Shown here: positions 9,601-21,282 of the stretch, piece after piece
Layout of the letters: every line of letters begins with the position of its first letter
Numbering within the stretch: position 1 is the first letter of the stretch
Source: Ewingella americana ATCC 33852
GTDB taxonomy: Bacteria > Pseudomonadota > Gammaproteobacteria > Enterobacterales > Enterobacteriaceae
Assembly: GCF_000735345.1 (NCBI RefSeq)
Contig: NZ_JMPJ01000065.1
Location: forward strand, 310,001-374,000
Length of the DNA stretch: 64,000 nt
Reading direction: 5' to 3'
Position numbers and translations under genes: made by a program
Notes under the pieces: generated by a model
The model's database searches: none
Told to the model about the DNA's origin: nothing
What the model saw: only the letters and a program-made list of their open reading frames with translations

Positions 9601-10188
9601 ATGAGCAACATTTTGATTATTAACGCAGGTAAAACCTTTGCCCACTCAAAAGGCGCATTGAACATTAGCCTGACCAAACTCGCCCACTCCGTCCTGACCG
9701 AAGCCGGACACGACGTGCGCGTGACTACCCTTGAAGATGGTTATGACATCCAGACCGAGATCGAAAGCTACCTGTGGGCCGATACCGTGATTTATCAGCA
9801 GCCGGGCTGGTGGATGGGTATGCCGTGGACGCTGAAAAAATACGTCGATGAAATCTTCACCGAAGGCCACGGCAAGCTCTACGCCAGCGATGGTCGTACT
9901 CGCTCAGATGCATCGCAGAAATACGGTTCAGGCGGCCTGCTGCAAGGTAAAAGCTACATGCTTTCCCTGACCTGGAATGCTCCGCTGGAAGCTTTCGAAG
10001 ATAAAGAGCAGTTCTTCCACGGCGTGGGCGTTGACGGCGTGTATCTGGCGCAGCACAAAGCTAACCAGTTCTTGGGGATGCACGGCCTGCCGACCTTTAT
10101 CTGTAATGACGTGATCAAACAGCCTGATATCGACGGTTATTTTGCTGCTTACCGCGCACACCTTGAAAATGTGTTTGGTCGCGCATAG
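9601..10188 (+). CDS. mdaB: NADPH:quinone oxidoreductase MdaB
   Basis: 195 residues of the flavodoxin-fold Flavodoxin_2 family, starting INAGKTFAHSKGALN and containing the QQPGWWMGMPWTLKKY active-site loop that contacts the flavin. It carries out two-electron reduction of quinones, avoiding semiquinone radicals. Followed 48 bases later by ygiN, the quinol monooxygenase thought to form a quinone redox cycle with MdaB. A perfect palindrome precedes the gene and suggests repressor control. Confidence 0.95.
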   Translation: MSNILIINAGKTFAHSKGALNISLTKLAHSVLTEAGHDVRVTTLEDGYDIQTEIESYLWADTVIYQQPGWWMGMPWTLKKYVDEIFTEGHGKLYASDGRTRSDASQKYGSGGLLQGKSYMLSLTWNAPLEAFEDKEQFFHGVGVDGVYLAQHKANQFLGMHGLPTFICNDVIKQPDIDGYFAAYRAHLENVFGRA

Positions 10189-10236
10189 TTTAGAGGTTCA
10201 TTGAGAAGCCTGTCAGGTTTCAAACAAGAGGTTGTT

Positions 10237-10542
10237 ATGATCACTGTTATTGCCGAAATCATCATGAAACCGGGCCGCCGCGACGCGGTGCTGGAGAAGA
10301 TCAACGCCCTGCTGCCAAGCGTGCTGGCCGAAGAGGGTTGTCACCGCTACGATCCTTTCACTGATTTCAACGGCCAGATCCCGTGGCGCAAAAGCGCACC
10401 AGATTCTGTTTTCATGGTTGAAGAGTGGGAAAGCTTGGCGCATCTGGAAGCCCACCAGCAGGCTGCGCACATGAACAAACACCGCGAAAACATCAAAGCT
10501 GACGTACAGGATGTGGTGATCAACATCATCGAAAAAGCCTGA
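10237..10542 (+). CDS. ygiN: Putative quinol monooxygenase YgiN
   Basis: 101 residues from the ATG at 10237, which follows AAGAGG; the TTG opening at 10201 is not needed. ABM-fold (antibiotic biosynthesis monooxygenase) ferredoxin-like protein with the typical core VFMVEEWESLAHLEAHQQAAHM. In E. coli it oxidises menadiol back to menadione, so with MdaB it may cycle quinones. Same operon as mdaB. Ends before a strong shared terminator. Confidence 0.93.
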   Translation: MITVIAEIIMKPGRRDAVLEKINALLPSVLAEEGCHRYDPFTDFNGQIPWRKSAPDSVFMVEEWESLAHLEAHQQAAHMNKHRENIKADVQDVVINIIEKA

Positions 10543-10596
10543 TCAAGGGCTGGCGCTAGCTGCAGCTTTTAGAAGCATCGCTGAAGATTGAAACAG

Positions 10597-10629
10597 AAAC
10601 GCCGGAGCGGCAAAGCCCCGGCGTTTTTT
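10597..10629. terminator. Terminator between ygiN and the TetR gene
   Basis: Arms AAACGCCGG (10597-10605) and CCGGCGTTT (10618-10626) followed by a T-run; the A-rich left flank also lets it serve the convergent tetR-type gene. Confidence 0.85.
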
Positions 10630-10635
10630 ATTGGC

Positions 10636-11211
10636 TCATTGCACCAATGTGGCTTCGTTCAGTAGCGCCAGCGCGCCCTCTGCGGCACTCGCCATCAAGG
10701 ACTCATCTTGAAAACTTCGCGCCAGCACGTATCCGCCCTGTATCAGCGCGGTTAAAGAAACAGCGAGCGTCGCGGCGTCCAGCCCTGCTTTAAAGGTGCC
10801 TTCCCGCTGGGCCTGTTTCAGGCATCGCTCGATATGTCCCCGCACCGCGGTGAAATAAGCGGCGACGGGCTGGCGCAGCTCTTCCTGCTCAATGGAAGCC
10901 TCACTGACCAGACGCCCCAGCCTGCATCCCTGAAAGACATTACGTTTGAACAGCAGATAATCCCGAACAGCTTGCAGAGGCGATTTTGCAACAGCAAAAA
11001 CCTCTTCAAGGCGCGCGACCTCTTCTGCCGCCGAGGCTTGCAGCGCCTCCTCGGCAATAGCCAGTTTGGAAGGGAAATGGTGATAGAGGCTCCCCGGCCT
11101 TGCCGCGCTGCGCTCTTGAATGCTGCGTGGCGACATGGCCTCGTACCCTACTTCCCACAGTAGCTCCTTGGTGGCCTCGACCAGTTGATCGCGTTTGGAA
11201 GCTTTAGGCAT
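10636..11211 (-). CDS. TetR/AcrR-family transcriptional repressor
   Basis: 191 residues. The N-terminal TetR_N domain is clear, with the helix-turn-helix around SPRSIQERSAARPGSLYHHFPSK, and the C-terminal ligand domain is of the LmrA/YxaF-like type. The start overlaps the last bases of the tautomerase gene (8-base overlap), so the two are co-transcribed and coupled. The 26-bp near-palindrome in the promoter of that pair (11674-11699) is its probable operator, giving autorepression. The natural ligand is unknown; a reactive carbonyl or quinone-like compound is a guess from the neighbours. Confidence 0.88.
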   Translation of the reverse strand: MPKASKRDQLVEATKELLWEVGYEAMSPRSIQERSAARPGSLYHHFPSKLAIAEEALQASAAEEVARLEEVFAVAKSPLQAVRDYLLFKRNVFQGCRLGRLVSEASIEQEELRQPVAAYFTAVRGHIERCLKQAQREGTFKAGLDAATLAVSLTALIQGGYVLARSFQDESLMASAAEGALALLNEATLVQ

Positions 11212-11602
11212 GCTGAGTTATTCCTGATGCATTGGATTGAGGTGGAAAGCGCGGAAAATGCGGCTCAACCTCTTGGAAGATATAAAGAATATCCTGAGGG
11301 GCGAGCTGGAATCGCTCCGCAAACAGCCGGGTGGACTCTCTGGCAATAATGTCTGCGGTGTCCGCAGGTTTACCTCTGGAGATGATAACGTCCACTATCA
11401 TGAAGCGCGCGGATCTGTTGTTGCTGTAATCAGGGAAGCGAGGATCGATATACAAATCCTCAGCGCCTACCTCATAAAAACGGTGAAAAAGATCTTCAGG
11501 AGGATAACCCGCAGCCACCTGCGCCTCTATCATGGCCTGAGACAAACCGGCTTTATCACTAGCACTAAGACCACGTTGAACGGTGAAAGTCACAAACGGC
11601 AT
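11204..11602 (-). CDS. Tautomerase-superfamily protein
   Basis: 132 residues. After removal of the initiator methionine the chain starts with proline (MPFVTF), the catalytic N-terminal Pro of the 4-oxalocrotonate tautomerase/MIF superfamily. Later segments PPEDLFHRFYEVGAEDLY and FMIVDVIISRGKPADT fit the long-chain tautomerase group. Enzymes of this group isomerise or hydrate unsaturated keto-acids; the substrate here is unknown. It is first in a two-gene operon with a TetR repressor, behind a promoter whose -35 and spacer lie within a palindrome. Confidence 0.8.
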   Translation of the reverse strand: MPFVTFTVQRGLSASDKAGLSQAMIEAQVAAGYPPEDLFHRFYEVGAEDLYIDPRFPDYSNNRSARFMIVDVIISRGKPADTADIIARESTRLFAERFQLAPQDILYIFQEVEPHFPRFPPQSNASGITQHA

Positions 11603-11667
11603 TTTCTATCTCCTGATCACAGATCAAACGATCGCGCTGATACTTTGAGGATGAGTTTATGTCTTCA

Positions 11668-11699
11668 ATCTACAATTTGACCTACTAGTCGGTCAAATT
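11668..11699 (-). promoter_or_regulatory. TetR-type operator over the tautomerase promoter
   Basis: A 26-bp inverted repeat (11674-11699) has arms AATTTGACC and GGTCAAATT about an ACTAGT centre, with one mismatched pair. Read on the minus strand it contains a TTGACC -35 (11691-11696), a 17-base spacer and a GTAGAT -10 (11668-11673) directed at the tautomerase-TetR operon. A bound repressor would cover the promoter. Confidence 0.75.
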
Positions 11700-11765
11700 A
11701 AATTGTGTGAATAATTAGCAATAAATGATCGGAAGATTTGGGGGAGTTTTGGGGAAATGTTAAGT

Positions 11766-11798
11766 ACGTTAGCCTGCGATCGGTTCACAGGCTAACGT
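11766..11798 (-). terminator. 11-bp hairpin after parE
   Basis: Perfect arms ACGTTAGCCTG (11766-11776) and CAGGCTAACGT (11788-11798) with an 11-base loop, 27 bases after the parE stop. No strong T-run follows, so it may be a weak terminator or an mRNA 3' stabiliser. Confidence 0.45.
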
Positions 11799-11824
11799 GA
11801 GGAAAAGATGACTTAAGGCGCAGA

Positions 11825-13762
<1,938 letters not shown>

Positions 13763-13857
13763 CTAACGATAGTATAAATAAGTCTAAAAGCGTGTGTTGG
13801 GCCGATGCCCACGGGCGGCGAGTCAGCAAAAACCAGAAGATGCTTCGCTCTGAAAGG

Positions 13858-14439
13858 TTAGTCTGACGCCAGCCCCAGGAAATCAACAATCGGCGAAAAA
13901 TAGCGTTCGAAGCCGACAAAGCTATGATTTCCCTCAGGTTCGACCGTTTGCCGACACGCAGTGTAATAGGCCACGGCCTGACGGTAATCGAGGGTTTCAT
14001 CACCCATTTGCTGGAGCAGCCAGAGTAAATCCGGGGACTCCAGCGGTTCAACCTGCATGACTTTCAGGTCGTAAACGTGGCGTGACTCTAACACATATTG
14101 CTGCCCGGTGTAGGGGTTCTGATTCTGCCCAAGGTAGTCGACAAGCAGCTCATAGGGCCGCACGGCGGGGTTCACCACCACCGCAGGGACGGTGAAACAC
14201 TGCGAAAGCCACGTGGCGTAATAACCGCCGAGAGAAGAGCCCACGATACCTAACTTGCGCCCGGCTTTTTGCATCACCAGCGACTCAAGCTCTTCCGCCG
14301 CTTCTGCCGGAAAAGGAGATAACTGCGGCACCACCATCTCAATATGAGGATGTTGTACCGCCAGCCAATCTTTCAATAAGGTCGCTTTTGCCGAGTTGGG
14401 AGAGCTATTGAAACCGTGCAGGTAGAGTAAGGTACTCAT
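13858..14439 (-). CDS. yqiA: Esterase YqiA
   Basis: 193 residues, alpha/beta hydrolase. The oxyanion segment [14 protein letters not shown] is at the N-terminus, the nucleophile serine sits in [13 protein letters not shown], and the histidine lies in EGNHSFVGF near the C-terminus. E. coli YqiA is a small esterase active on short acyl esters. Its start overlaps the stop of cpdA by four bases, so translation is coupled. Confidence 0.92.
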   Translation of the reverse strand: MSTLLYLHGFNSSPNSAKATLLKDWLAVQHPHIEMVVPQLSPFPAEAAEELESLVMQKAGRKLGIVGSSLGGYYATWLSQCFTVPAVVVNPAVRPYELLVDYLGQNQNPYTGQQYVLESRHVYDLKVMQVEPLESPDLLWLLQQMGDETLDYRQAVAYYTACRQTVEPEGNHSFVGFERYFSPIVDFLGLASD

Positions 14440-15266
14440 TCGTAGCCTTCCGAATCGCTATCCGGTCGGAACTCATCGCTTTCAATGCGCATAACCTGTG
14501 TTTCCACACGGCCGTCTGGATAGAGATCGAGATAGCGCCAGCCCGGTGCCGCGGTATCAATGGCGAAATTAGTGCAGTGAGGCTTGAACTGTACGCAGGT
14601 CGAAGGCGTGGCGTACAGGCGTTTGCCGTGCCAATCGAGATCCAACTCTTGGTGGATATGGCCGCACAGCAAGGTATTCGCTTTCGGATAGCGCGCCAGC
14701 ACCTCGGCCAGCATATGGGCATTGCGCAGGCTGTGTTGATCCAGCCACGTGCAGCCCGACGGCAGAGGGTGATGGTGCAGCATAATCAGCGTGAAACGGT
14801 CTGGATTCTGCTGCAAGCAGCGCTCCATCCATTCCAACTGGTGATCGCTAAGATGACCATGGGGAACGCCGAACACTTGGGTGTCGAGCAAAACGACCTG
14901 CCAATGATCCCCTAAAAGAAGCTGCTTCGACGGATGAATGCCTTCTTCAAGCAACGCATCGACCATGGCTGGCTGGAAATCATGGTTTCCCGGCAGCCAA
15001 ACGCAGGGGGTGGACAGCTCATTAATGCCGCGCGCAAAGTGATGATAGGCATCCAGGGATTGGTCCTGTGCCAAATCGCCCGTGGCGGCAATGATGTCGA
15101 TGCCACGGTTCTGCGCCTTGATGGCGTCCAGCACGGCGCGATAGCTGCGGAAAGTATTCACTCCCAGCAACGTTTCGTTCTCACCGGCGAAAAGATGGGT
15201 ATCGGTAATTTGCAGAATTCTGACTTTGGCCCCATTAACCAAAGGCAGTGTAAACAGGCTTTCCAA
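14436..15266 (-). CDS. cpdA: 3',5'-cyclic-AMP phosphodiesterase
   Basis: 276 residues. The start is a TTG (MESLFTLPL) preceded by AAAGGA, the same MESL start as E. coli CpdA. It hydrolyses cAMP to AMP and so tunes CRP signalling. The calcineurin-like metallophosphoesterase motifs are all present: [27 protein letters not shown] and CGHIHQELD. Located between yqiB and yqiA in the conserved order. Confidence 0.95.
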   Translation of the reverse strand: MESLFTLPLVNGAKVRILQITDTHLFAGENETLLGVNTFRSYRAVLDAIKAQNRGIDIIAATGDLAQDQSLDAYHHFARGINELSTPCVWLPGNHDFQPAMVDALLEEGIHPSKQLLLGDHWQVVLLDTQVFGVPHGHLSDHQLEWMERCLQQNPDRFTLIMLHHHPLPSGCTWLDQHSLRNAHMLAEVLARYPKANTLLCGHIHQELDLDWHGKRLYATPSTCVQFKPHCTNFAIDTAAPGWRYLDLYPDGRVETQVMRIESDEFRPDSDSEGYE

Positions 15267-15293
15267 GTCGTATCCTTTGTAATTGAAGTCTGT

Positions 15294-15719
15294 CTAACAA
15301 ACCGGAACGGCCATCGCTCCATGCGCAAGGCAATAACGCAACCAGTCCGCAAGGAACTGGTTAATTTGATGCTTTTCGTCACGCTGATGCAACTTTTTAT
15401 TAGGATAATCATAGCGTGCTTTGAAGCGAAAGATCTGCTGGGTCGAACACACTTCCGCAACCATGGCGTCATGGTAAAGACGCACGGTGAGCGAAGGCAA
15501 GCTCCAATAGCTCACCGCAGGGGCAGTCTGTTCGATTTCAACCAGCGTGGTGTAACGCGTAGACTCGGTGATGGTCAGACGGTAGGTTGCGCTACTCACC
15601 TGATAAGTCGCCGTTTCGCCCACTTCATCGTTACGCGGCATCAAACGACGTAGTTGTGCGAAATTGGTTTCACACAATCTCATCATTTCAGGGAAATCAG
15701 GGGTATAGCGCTTCATCAT
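15294..15719 (-). CDS. yqiB: DUF1249 protein YqiB
   Basis: 141 residues from the ATG at 15719. That ATG overlaps the nudF stop by one base (TAATG), a sign of coupled translation. It is a conserved cytosolic gammaproteobacterial protein of unknown biochemical role, with the family core [19 protein letters not shown] and the very conserved end [20 protein letters not shown]. The first four residues of the longest frame are not used. Confidence 0.93.
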   Translation of the reverse strand: MMKRYTPDFPEMMRLCETNFAQLRRLMPRNDEVGETATYQVSSATYRLTITESTRYTTLVEIEQTAPAVSYWSLPSLTVRLYHDAMVAEVCSTQQIFRFKARYDYPNKKLHQRDEKHQINQFLADWLRYCLAHGAMAVPVC

Positions 15720-16351
15720 TAGTTGGACCACTCTTTTCGCAGGGATTCATGGTGCAGGGCCAGCCATTGAAGTGCAATAACTGACGCCGCATTGTCGATT
15801 ACTCCTTCCTCCACCCAGCGATAAGCCTGTTCACGACTTACCACATGCACGCGGATGTCCTCATTTTCGGCAGCAAGGCCGTGAATTCCCTGTGCTGTTG
15901 TCGCATCAACTTCGCCGACCAAAATCGACAAACGTTCGCTGGTTCCACCCGGGCTCGCGAGGTAACTCAGCGCGGGTTTGCAGCGACCGACAACAATATT
16001 AGCTTCTTCCAGCGCTTCGCGCCGGGCGACATCTTCGACCGTTTCGCCGGGCTCAATAATACCGGCGACCATCTCCAGAAGCCAAGGGGTATCACTGGAA
16101 TCAATGGCTGGGATACGAATCTGTTCAATCAGCACCACTTCATCACGTTGTGGATCATAGGGCAATAAGACGGCGGCGTGCCCACGCTCAAAAACTTCGC
16201 GAACCACTTCATGACTCATTTCACCGCTAAATAAGCGGTGGCGGAAGCGATATGCAATGATTGAAAAAAAACCTTTATATCGCGTCTCACGTGCAATAAT
16301 TTCTACATCATCTTTGCCGAAAGTAACGGGTGAACCCTTCGTTTGGGACAT
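15719..16351 (-). CDS. nudF: ADP-ribose pyrophosphatase
   Basis: 210 residues of the Nudix family; hydrolyses ADP-ribose to AMP and ribose-5-phosphate. The Nudix box is [23 protein letters not shown], carrying the GX5EX7REUXEEXGU metal-binding pattern apart from asparagine in the place of the last glycine. Divergent from tolC with 227 bases between the start codons. First gene of the parE-containing run. Confidence 0.95.
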   Translation of the reverse strand: MSQTKGSPVTFGKDDVEIIARETRYKGFFSIIAYRFRHRLFSGEMSHEVVREVFERGHAAVLLPYDPQRDEVVLIEQIRIPAIDSSDTPWLLEMVAGIIEPGETVEDVARREALEEANIVVGRCKPALSYLASPGGTSERLSILVGEVDATTAQGIHGLAAENEDIRVHVVSREQAYRWVEEGVIDNAASVIALQWLALHHESLRKEWSN

Positions 16352-16469
16352 AATGCTGTTTCCTTATTACCTTTTGCTGACAAATTATCGTCATTTGAGG
16401 TCAATTTGATGAAATTGCGCTAATAATAATCAGGCACGTTTGTGGTAGATTTGTACCACTTTGGCTGAG

Positions 16470-16488
16470 AAGGCACGTAAAGCCACTC
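16470..16488 (+). promoter_or_regulatory. Candidate mar/sox/rob box of tolC
   Basis: The stretch around GCACGTAAAGCCA (16473-16485) fits the core of the MarA/SoxS/Rob consensus (GCACnnWnnRYYA), about 90 bases before the tolC start. E. coli tolC is known to be a mar-sox-rob regulon member. The outer bases of the consensus fit less well. Confidence 0.5.
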
Positions 16489-16578
16489 AGTCCTTCTGCC
16501 AGTCTCTGCTAGAATCCGCGTCTATTGGTATTTTGACAGCGTCACCATAACAACATTGCTGCACAACAAGGAATGCAA

Positions 16579-18114
16579 ATGAAGAAACTGCTCCCCCTTC
16601 TAATCGGACTGAGCCTGGGCGGCTTCAGCGCGATGAGCCAGGCTGAAAACCTGATGCAGGTCTACCAGCAAGCCAGGGAAAGTAACCCGGATCTGCGCAA
16701 GTCCGCAGCCGATCGTGATGCTGCATTCGAAAAAATTAACGAAGCTCGCAGTCCTTTATTACCGCAACTCGGATTGGGTGCGGATTATAACTATACCAAC
16801 GGCTACCGTGATGCGAATGGTGTTAACAGCAACCAGACCAGCGCGTCTCTGCAATTGACCCAGACCATTTTTGACATGTCAAAATGGCGTGCCCTGACCC
16901 TGCAAGAAAAAGCAGCCGGTATTCAGGACGTTTCTTTCCAGGTTGATCAGCAGAAACTGATCCTGGACTCGGCGACAGCCTATTTCAACGTGCTGAGCGC
17001 GATTGATTCCCTGTCCTATACCGAAGCACAGAAACAAGCGATTTACCGTCAGTTAGACCAAACTTCGCAACGTTTTAATGTAGGTCTGGTGGCGATCACC
17101 GACGTGCAAAACGCCCGTTCACAATACGACACCGTGTTGGCGAACGAAGTGACTGCCCGAAATAACCTCGATAACGCGCTGGAATCCCTGCGTCAGGTTA
17201 CCGGTGTTTATTATCCGCAGCTCTCTTCTCTGAATATCGATAACTTCAACACTCAGCGCCCACAACCGGTTGCTGGCCTGTTGAAAGAAGCTGAAAACCG
17301 CAACTTGAGCCTGCTGTCTGCCCGCCTGTCTCAAGACTTGGCGCGTGAGCAAATTCGTTCCGCCCAAACCGGTCACATGCCAACTATCGATTTGACCGCG
17401 TCAACTGGCGTTAGCAACACCAAATACAACGGTTCTAACACCGGCGAGTCAGCCAGCACCCGTGATTCCGATGCTGGTCAGAACAAAATTGGTCTGAGCT
17501 TCTCTCTGCCACTGTACAGCGGCGGCTCGGTGACCTCTCAGGTGAAACAAGCGCAATACAACTTCGTTGGCGCTAGTGAGCAGTTGGAAAGCGCGCATCG
17601 TTCAGTGGTTCAGACCGTGCGTTCTTCCTTCAACAACATTTCTGCGTCAATCAGCAGCATCAACGCTTACAAACAAGCCGTTGTTTCTGCACAAAGTTCT
17701 TTAGACGCGATGGAAGCCGGTTATCAGGTGGGTACCCGTACTATCGTTGACGTGTTGGATGCCACCACGACCCTGTACAACGCCAAGCAACAGCTCTCTT
17801 CTGCGCGTTACACTTACCTGATTAACCAGCTGAACATTAAGTCTGCGTTAGGTACGTTGAACGAGAATGACCTGCTGGCACTGAACGGCACCTTGGGTAA
17901 AGCTATCCCAACCACGCCAGAAGCCGTAGCTCCAGAGAACCCACAGCAAGATGCTTCCGCTGACGGTTATAACGGCAGCCAGACCGCCGCAGCTCCGGCC
18001 GCGAAACGCGTTCAGGCAGAGAAAGTCAGCTCCCCTGTGGTAAACCGCACGCCGGCTAACTCAGGCAGCAGCACTTCCACCACCAAGAAAAGTGGCAATC
18101 CTTTCCAGAATTAA
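16579..18114 (+). CDS. tolC: Outer-membrane efflux channel TolC
   Basis: 511 residues from the second ATG; the AAGGA site (16568-16572) lies six bases before it and touches the first ATG. A signal peptide of about 22 residues (cut after SQA) precedes two repeated outer-membrane-efflux-protein halves. The trimer is the exit duct for AcrAB-type drug pumps, haemolysin-like toxins and siderophores. Recognisable blocks are LRKSAADRDAAFEKI, ITDVQNARSQYD and GTRTIVDVLDATTTLYNAKQ. The C-terminal tail beyond about residue 430 is long and Ala/Pro/Ser-rich. A candidate marbox precedes it, and a terminator follows. Confidence 0.96.
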   Translation: MKKLLPLLIGLSLGGFSAMSQAENLMQVYQQARESNPDLRKSAADRDAAFEKINEARSPLLPQLGLGADYNYTNGYRDANGVNSNQTSASLQLTQTIFDMSKWRALTLQEKAAGIQDVSFQVDQQKLILDSATAYFNVLSAIDSLSYTEAQKQAIYRQLDQTSQRFNVGLVAITDVQNARSQYDTVLANEVTARNNLDNALESLRQVTGVYYPQLSSLNIDNFNTQRPQPVAGLLKEAENRNLSLLSARLSQDLAREQIRSAQTGHMPTIDLTASTGVSNTKYNGSNTGESASTRDSDAGQNKIGLSFSLPLYSGGSVTSQVKQAQYNFVGASEQLESAHRSVVQTVRSSFNNISASISSINAYKQAVVSAQSSLDAMEAGYQVGTRTIVDVLDATTTLYNAKQQLSSARYTYLINQLNIKSALGTLNENDLLALNGTLGKAIPTTPEAVAPENPQQDASADGYNGSQTAAAPAAKRVQAEKVSSPVVNRTPANSGSSTSTTKKSGNPFQN

Positions 18115-18148
18115 TCTGGTTTTAAAGGGAATACCCCATTTTTGCGAT

Positions 18149-18176
18149 AAGCGGCCTGAAAAGGCCGCTTTTTTTT
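18149..18176 (+). terminator. tolC terminator
   Basis: Arms AAGCGGCC (18149-18156) and GGCCGCTT (18163-18170) followed by eight T residues (18169-18176). Confidence 0.9.
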
Positions 18177-18305
18177 GCCTATGTCACAGCCTTTCGTAAA
18201 GTCTCGTAACAATTGCCCCTGACTGCTTTAACATTAACCGTCTTTACCCTATTCTTACGCACTACTGGGAAAGGGGCGAAAAAGCCCTATACATGGGATA
18301 ATTCG

Positions 18306-18974
18306 ATGAAACGGACACAAAACATCAATCTGGCTACCTTCCGGAAATCCTGGCGTAGCTACCGTATCGCACCTGTCGCATTAGCAGTCAGCGCCGTCTT
18401 TATGCTTTCCGCCTGCGAAAAAACCGATGAAACCGTCTCGCTTTACCAAAATGCGGACGATTGCTCAAAAGCCAACCCGTCAAACAGCGCGCAATGTACT
18501 GCGGCCTATGACGCGGCCAAGAAAGAAGCTGAAAAAACCGCGCCTAAATACGCCAGCCGTGAAGAGTGCGTGGCAGAGTTCGGCGAAGGCCAATGTACCC
18601 AAACCCCAGCGCAGGCTGGCATGGCGGCTCAGCCACAGCAGAGCGGCAGCTTCTGGATGCCTCTGATGGCCGGTTACATGATGGGCCGTATGATGGGCGG
18701 CGGCGCGGGCTTTGCTCAACAGCCTCTGTTCACCTCGAAAAACCCTGCCAGTCCGGCGGGCGGCAAGTTCGTTGATGCAACGGGCAAGAGCTATGGCCCA
18801 GCGACTGCGGGCGGGCGCACCATGAATGTGCCGAAAACCGCCATGGCACCTAAGCCTGCGACCACCACAACCGTGACCCGTGGCGGCTTCGGCGAAAGCG
18901 TCGCTAAGCAGAACACTATGCAGCGTAGCTCCGCGTCAACCACGCGTTCACCATCACGCAGCATGGGCGGCTAA
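18306..18974 (+). CDS. ygiB: DUF1190 family protein YgiB
   Basis: 222 residues from MKRTQNINL; the longer frame from 18213 is not supported. A membrane/signal segment ends in [15 protein letters not shown], which resembles a lipobox with Cys as the first mature residue. Then come paired cysteines ([16 protein letters not shown] and [13 protein letters not shown]), a glycine/methionine-rich [13 protein letters not shown] segment and a Ser/Thr/Arg-rich low-complexity tail. Function unknown. The family sits next to ygiC, an ATP-grasp enzyme, 9 bases downstream, which suggests the two act together. Confidence 0.9.
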   Translation: MKRTQNINLATFRKSWRSYRIAPVALAVSAVFMLSACEKTDETVSLYQNADDCSKANPSNSAQCTAAYDAAKKEAEKTAPKYASREECVAEFGEGQCTQTPAQAGMAAQPQQSGSFWMPLMAGYMMGRMMGGGAGFAQQPLFTSKNPASPAGGKFVDATGKSYGPATAGGRTMNVPKTAMAPKPATTTTVTRGGFGESVAKQNTMQRSSASTTRSPSRSMGG

Positions 18975-18983
18975 GAGTCCCAG

Positions 18984-20144
18984 ATGAAACGTTTACCGAT
19001 TGCCGAGCGTCCAGACTGGCGAGAAAAAGCCACAGAATTTGGCTTCAGTTTTCACACCATGTATGGCGAGCCGTACTGGTGTGAAGACGCCTATTACGAA
19101 TTCACCTTAGCGCAGATTGAAGAGATCGAAGACGCCACCGCCGACATTCACCAGATGTGTTTGAAGGTGGTGGAGAAAGTGGTCGCCGACGACGCGCTGA
19201 TGGCGCAATTCCAGATCCCCAAGCACTGCTGGGAATTCGTCAGAAGCTCGTGGCGCACCCAACAGCCTTCGCTCTATTCGCGTCTGGATCTGGCTTACGA
19301 CGGGGTTAACCCGCCTAAGCTATTGGAAAACAACGCGGATACGCCAACTTCGCTGTACGAAGCTGCCTTCTTCCAGTGGCTGTGGCTCGAAGAGCAAATT
19401 GCCGCAAGTAAGCTGCCGCAGGATGCCGACCAGTACAACAGCATGCAGGAAAAGCTGATTGAGCGTTTTGCTGAGCTGAAAAGCCAGCACGGTTTCTCTT
19501 TGCTGCATTTCGCCTGCTGTCAGGATACCGAGGAAGATCGCGGCACCGTGCAGTATCTTCAGGATTGCGCGTTAGAAGCTGAGTTAGCCAGCGATTTTCT
19601 GTTTATCGAAGAGATCGGTTTGGGCGAACGCGGCCAGTTTACCGATCCGCAGGATCAGGTGATCAGTAACCTGTTCAAGCTCTATCCGTGGGAATTTATG
19701 TTCCGCGAGATCTTCTCCACCAAGTTGGAAGATGCGGGCGTGCGTTGGTTAGAACCAGCATGGAAAGCCATTCTGTCCAATAAAGCCTTGCTGCCAATGC
19801 TGTGGAAGATGTTCCCGAATCACCCTAACCTGCTGCCAGCCTACTTCGCTGAAGAAGAGCATGCAGAGATGGATCATTACGTGATTAAGCCGCTGTTCTC
19901 CCGCGAAGGTGCCAATATCCGCATCATCGAAAAGGGGCAAGAAGTGGCGAGCGTCGATGGCCCCTATGGTCAGGAAGGGATGATCCACCAGCAGTTCCAC
20001 CATCTGCCTAAATTTGGCGACAGCTATACGCTGATTGGCAGCTGGTTGGTGAACGATCAGCCTTGCGGCATTGGTCTGCGTGAAGATAAGGAGCTGATCA
20101 CTCAGGATCTCTCCCGTTTCTATCCGCACGTAATCGTCGGCTAA
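18984..20144 (+). CDS. ygiC: Glutathionylspermidine-synthase-like ATP-grasp ligase YgiC
   Basis: 386 residues resembling the synthetase half of GspSA without the amidase half. Family segments are [37 protein letters not shown] and the closing [21 protein letters not shown]. It probably forms an ATP-dependent peptide-like bond, but no substrate is proven for YgiC. It is nine bases after ygiB in a two-gene operon and ends in a strong terminator. Confidence 0.9.
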   Translation: MKRLPIAERPDWREKATEFGFSFHTMYGEPYWCEDAYYEFTLAQIEEIEDATADIHQMCLKVVEKVVADDALMAQFQIPKHCWEFVRSSWRTQQPSLYSRLDLAYDGVNPPKLLENNADTPTSLYEAAFFQWLWLEEQIAASKLPQDADQYNSMQEKLIERFAELKSQHGFSLLHFACCQDTEEDRGTVQYLQDCALEAELASDFLFIEEIGLGERGQFTDPQDQVISNLFKLYPWEFMFREIFSTKLEDAGVRWLEPAWKAILSNKALLPMLWKMFPNHPNLLPAYFAEEEHAEMDHYVIKPLFSREGANIRIIEKGQEVASVDGPYGQEGMIHQQFHHLPKFGDSYTLIGSWLVNDQPCGIGLREDKELITQDLSRFYPHVIVG

Positions 20145-20168
20145 TTTTCAGGATCGACAAGACATATT

Positions 20169-20206
20169 AAGCGGGGAGCGAATTCAATTCACTCCCCGCT
20201 TTTTTA
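20169..20206 (+). terminator. ygiBC terminator
   Basis: Arms AAGCGGGGAG and CTCCCCGCTT around an A/T-rich loop, followed by a T-run; it also faces the convergent ygiD. Confidence 0.88.
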
Positions 20207-20216
20207 TCTTTGAAGG

Positions 20217-21005
20217 TTAGCCAACCTGCACGGAGAGCATACTCAGCGAGCTCAGCACGATGCCGTCCGTCGGGGTGGAAATAGGCTCCACGCCATCCCA
20301 GCTTCCCAGCACATACAGCAGCGGCAGATAGTGCTCGATAGACGGGTTAGAGAGCGCAGCGCCCTCATGCTGGGAGAAGTTCACCAGCGGGTGCTGGCTG
20401 TCTTCGCCTTTCCAGCGCAGGTTCTCTTTCACATACTCATTGAACGAAGTCGCCCACGGGTAGTGCGCGCCGTCCCCGTCCCGCTGCATCAGGCGCAGGT
20501 TGTGAACCACGTTGCCGCTCGCCACAATCATGATGCCTTCATCGCGCAGCGCCGCCAGCTTTCTACCAATCTGATAGTGATATTCAGCAGGCTTGGTGCC
20601 GTCGATGCTCAACTGCACCACGGGGATATCGGCCTCAGGATAGACTTTGATCAGCACGCCCCAGGTTCCGTGGTCGAAGCCCCACTCGCTGGTGTCCGCA
20701 ATCACGTCAATCGGCTTGAGCAGCTCTTGCAGCTTTTTCGCCAGTTCAGGCGAGCCGGGTGCCGGGTAACGCTGGTCAAACAGCGCCTGCGGGAAGTTGC
20801 CGAAGTCGTGAATGGTGCGCGGGTGCTCCATCGCGGTCACCGCCGTACCACGGGTAAACCAGTGGGCGGAGACGGCAACAATGGCTTTCGGGCGCGGCAA
20901 TGTCTCGCCCAGCGTTTGCCATGCGCGGGTAAATTCGTTGTCTTCAAGCACGTTCATCGGGCTACCGTGACCTAAAAACAGTGCTGGCATACGAGGGGAA
21001 GTCAT
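20217..21005 (-). CDS. ygiD: 4,5-DOPA-extradiol-dioxygenase-like protein YgiD
   Basis: 262 residues of the LigB (class III extradiol dioxygenase) family. Zinc/iron ligands are visible as the first histidine in LFLGHGSPMN, the second in PRTIHDFGNFP and the third in SGNVVHNLRLM. The EWGFDHGTWGVL segment carries another conserved histidine. E. coli YgiD is a zinc enzyme that opens the DOPA ring, though its physiological substrate is not known. Convergent with ygiC; alone on its transcript. Confidence 0.92.
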   Translation of the reverse strand: MTSPRMPALFLGHGSPMNVLEDNEFTRAWQTLGETLPRPKAIVAVSAHWFTRGTAVTAMEHPRTIHDFGNFPQALFDQRYPAPGSPELAKKLQELLKPIDVIADTSEWGFDHGTWGVLIKVYPEADIPVVQLSIDGTKPAEYHYQIGRKLAALRDEGIMIVASGNVVHNLRLMQRDGDGAHYPWATSFNEYVKENLRWKGEDSQHPLVNFSQHEGAALSNPSIEHYLPLLYVLGSWDGVEPISTPTDGIVLSSLSMLSVQVG

Positions 21006-21234
21006 AACGTTTTCCTTGGCTCTGAGTGAATGAGGAGCAGAAACAGTTCTGCACGATGAAAATACGTTACTCTTTTTCTTTCACCCACACAGCCGGATAA
21101 CTATGATGAAGTTGTTCAAAAAAGTTGAATTAATATTTCGCACCTTTTTGACCTTCGGGACGGGCTTTCTAATACACTTAGCCAGCTATCTATCAATTTC
21201 GTCTTTGTATTACCGAAATTATGCTTTAGGCACA

Positions 21235-21260
21235 AAAAAGGCCGCATAAGCGGCCTTTTT
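21235..21260 (-). terminator. ribB terminator
   Basis: Arms GGCCGC (21240-21245) and GCGGCC (21250-21255) with loop ATAA, flanked by A5 and T5, so it works in both directions. Confidence 0.85.
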
Positions 21261-21282
21261 CGATGCACAAACAAAAACCCCG

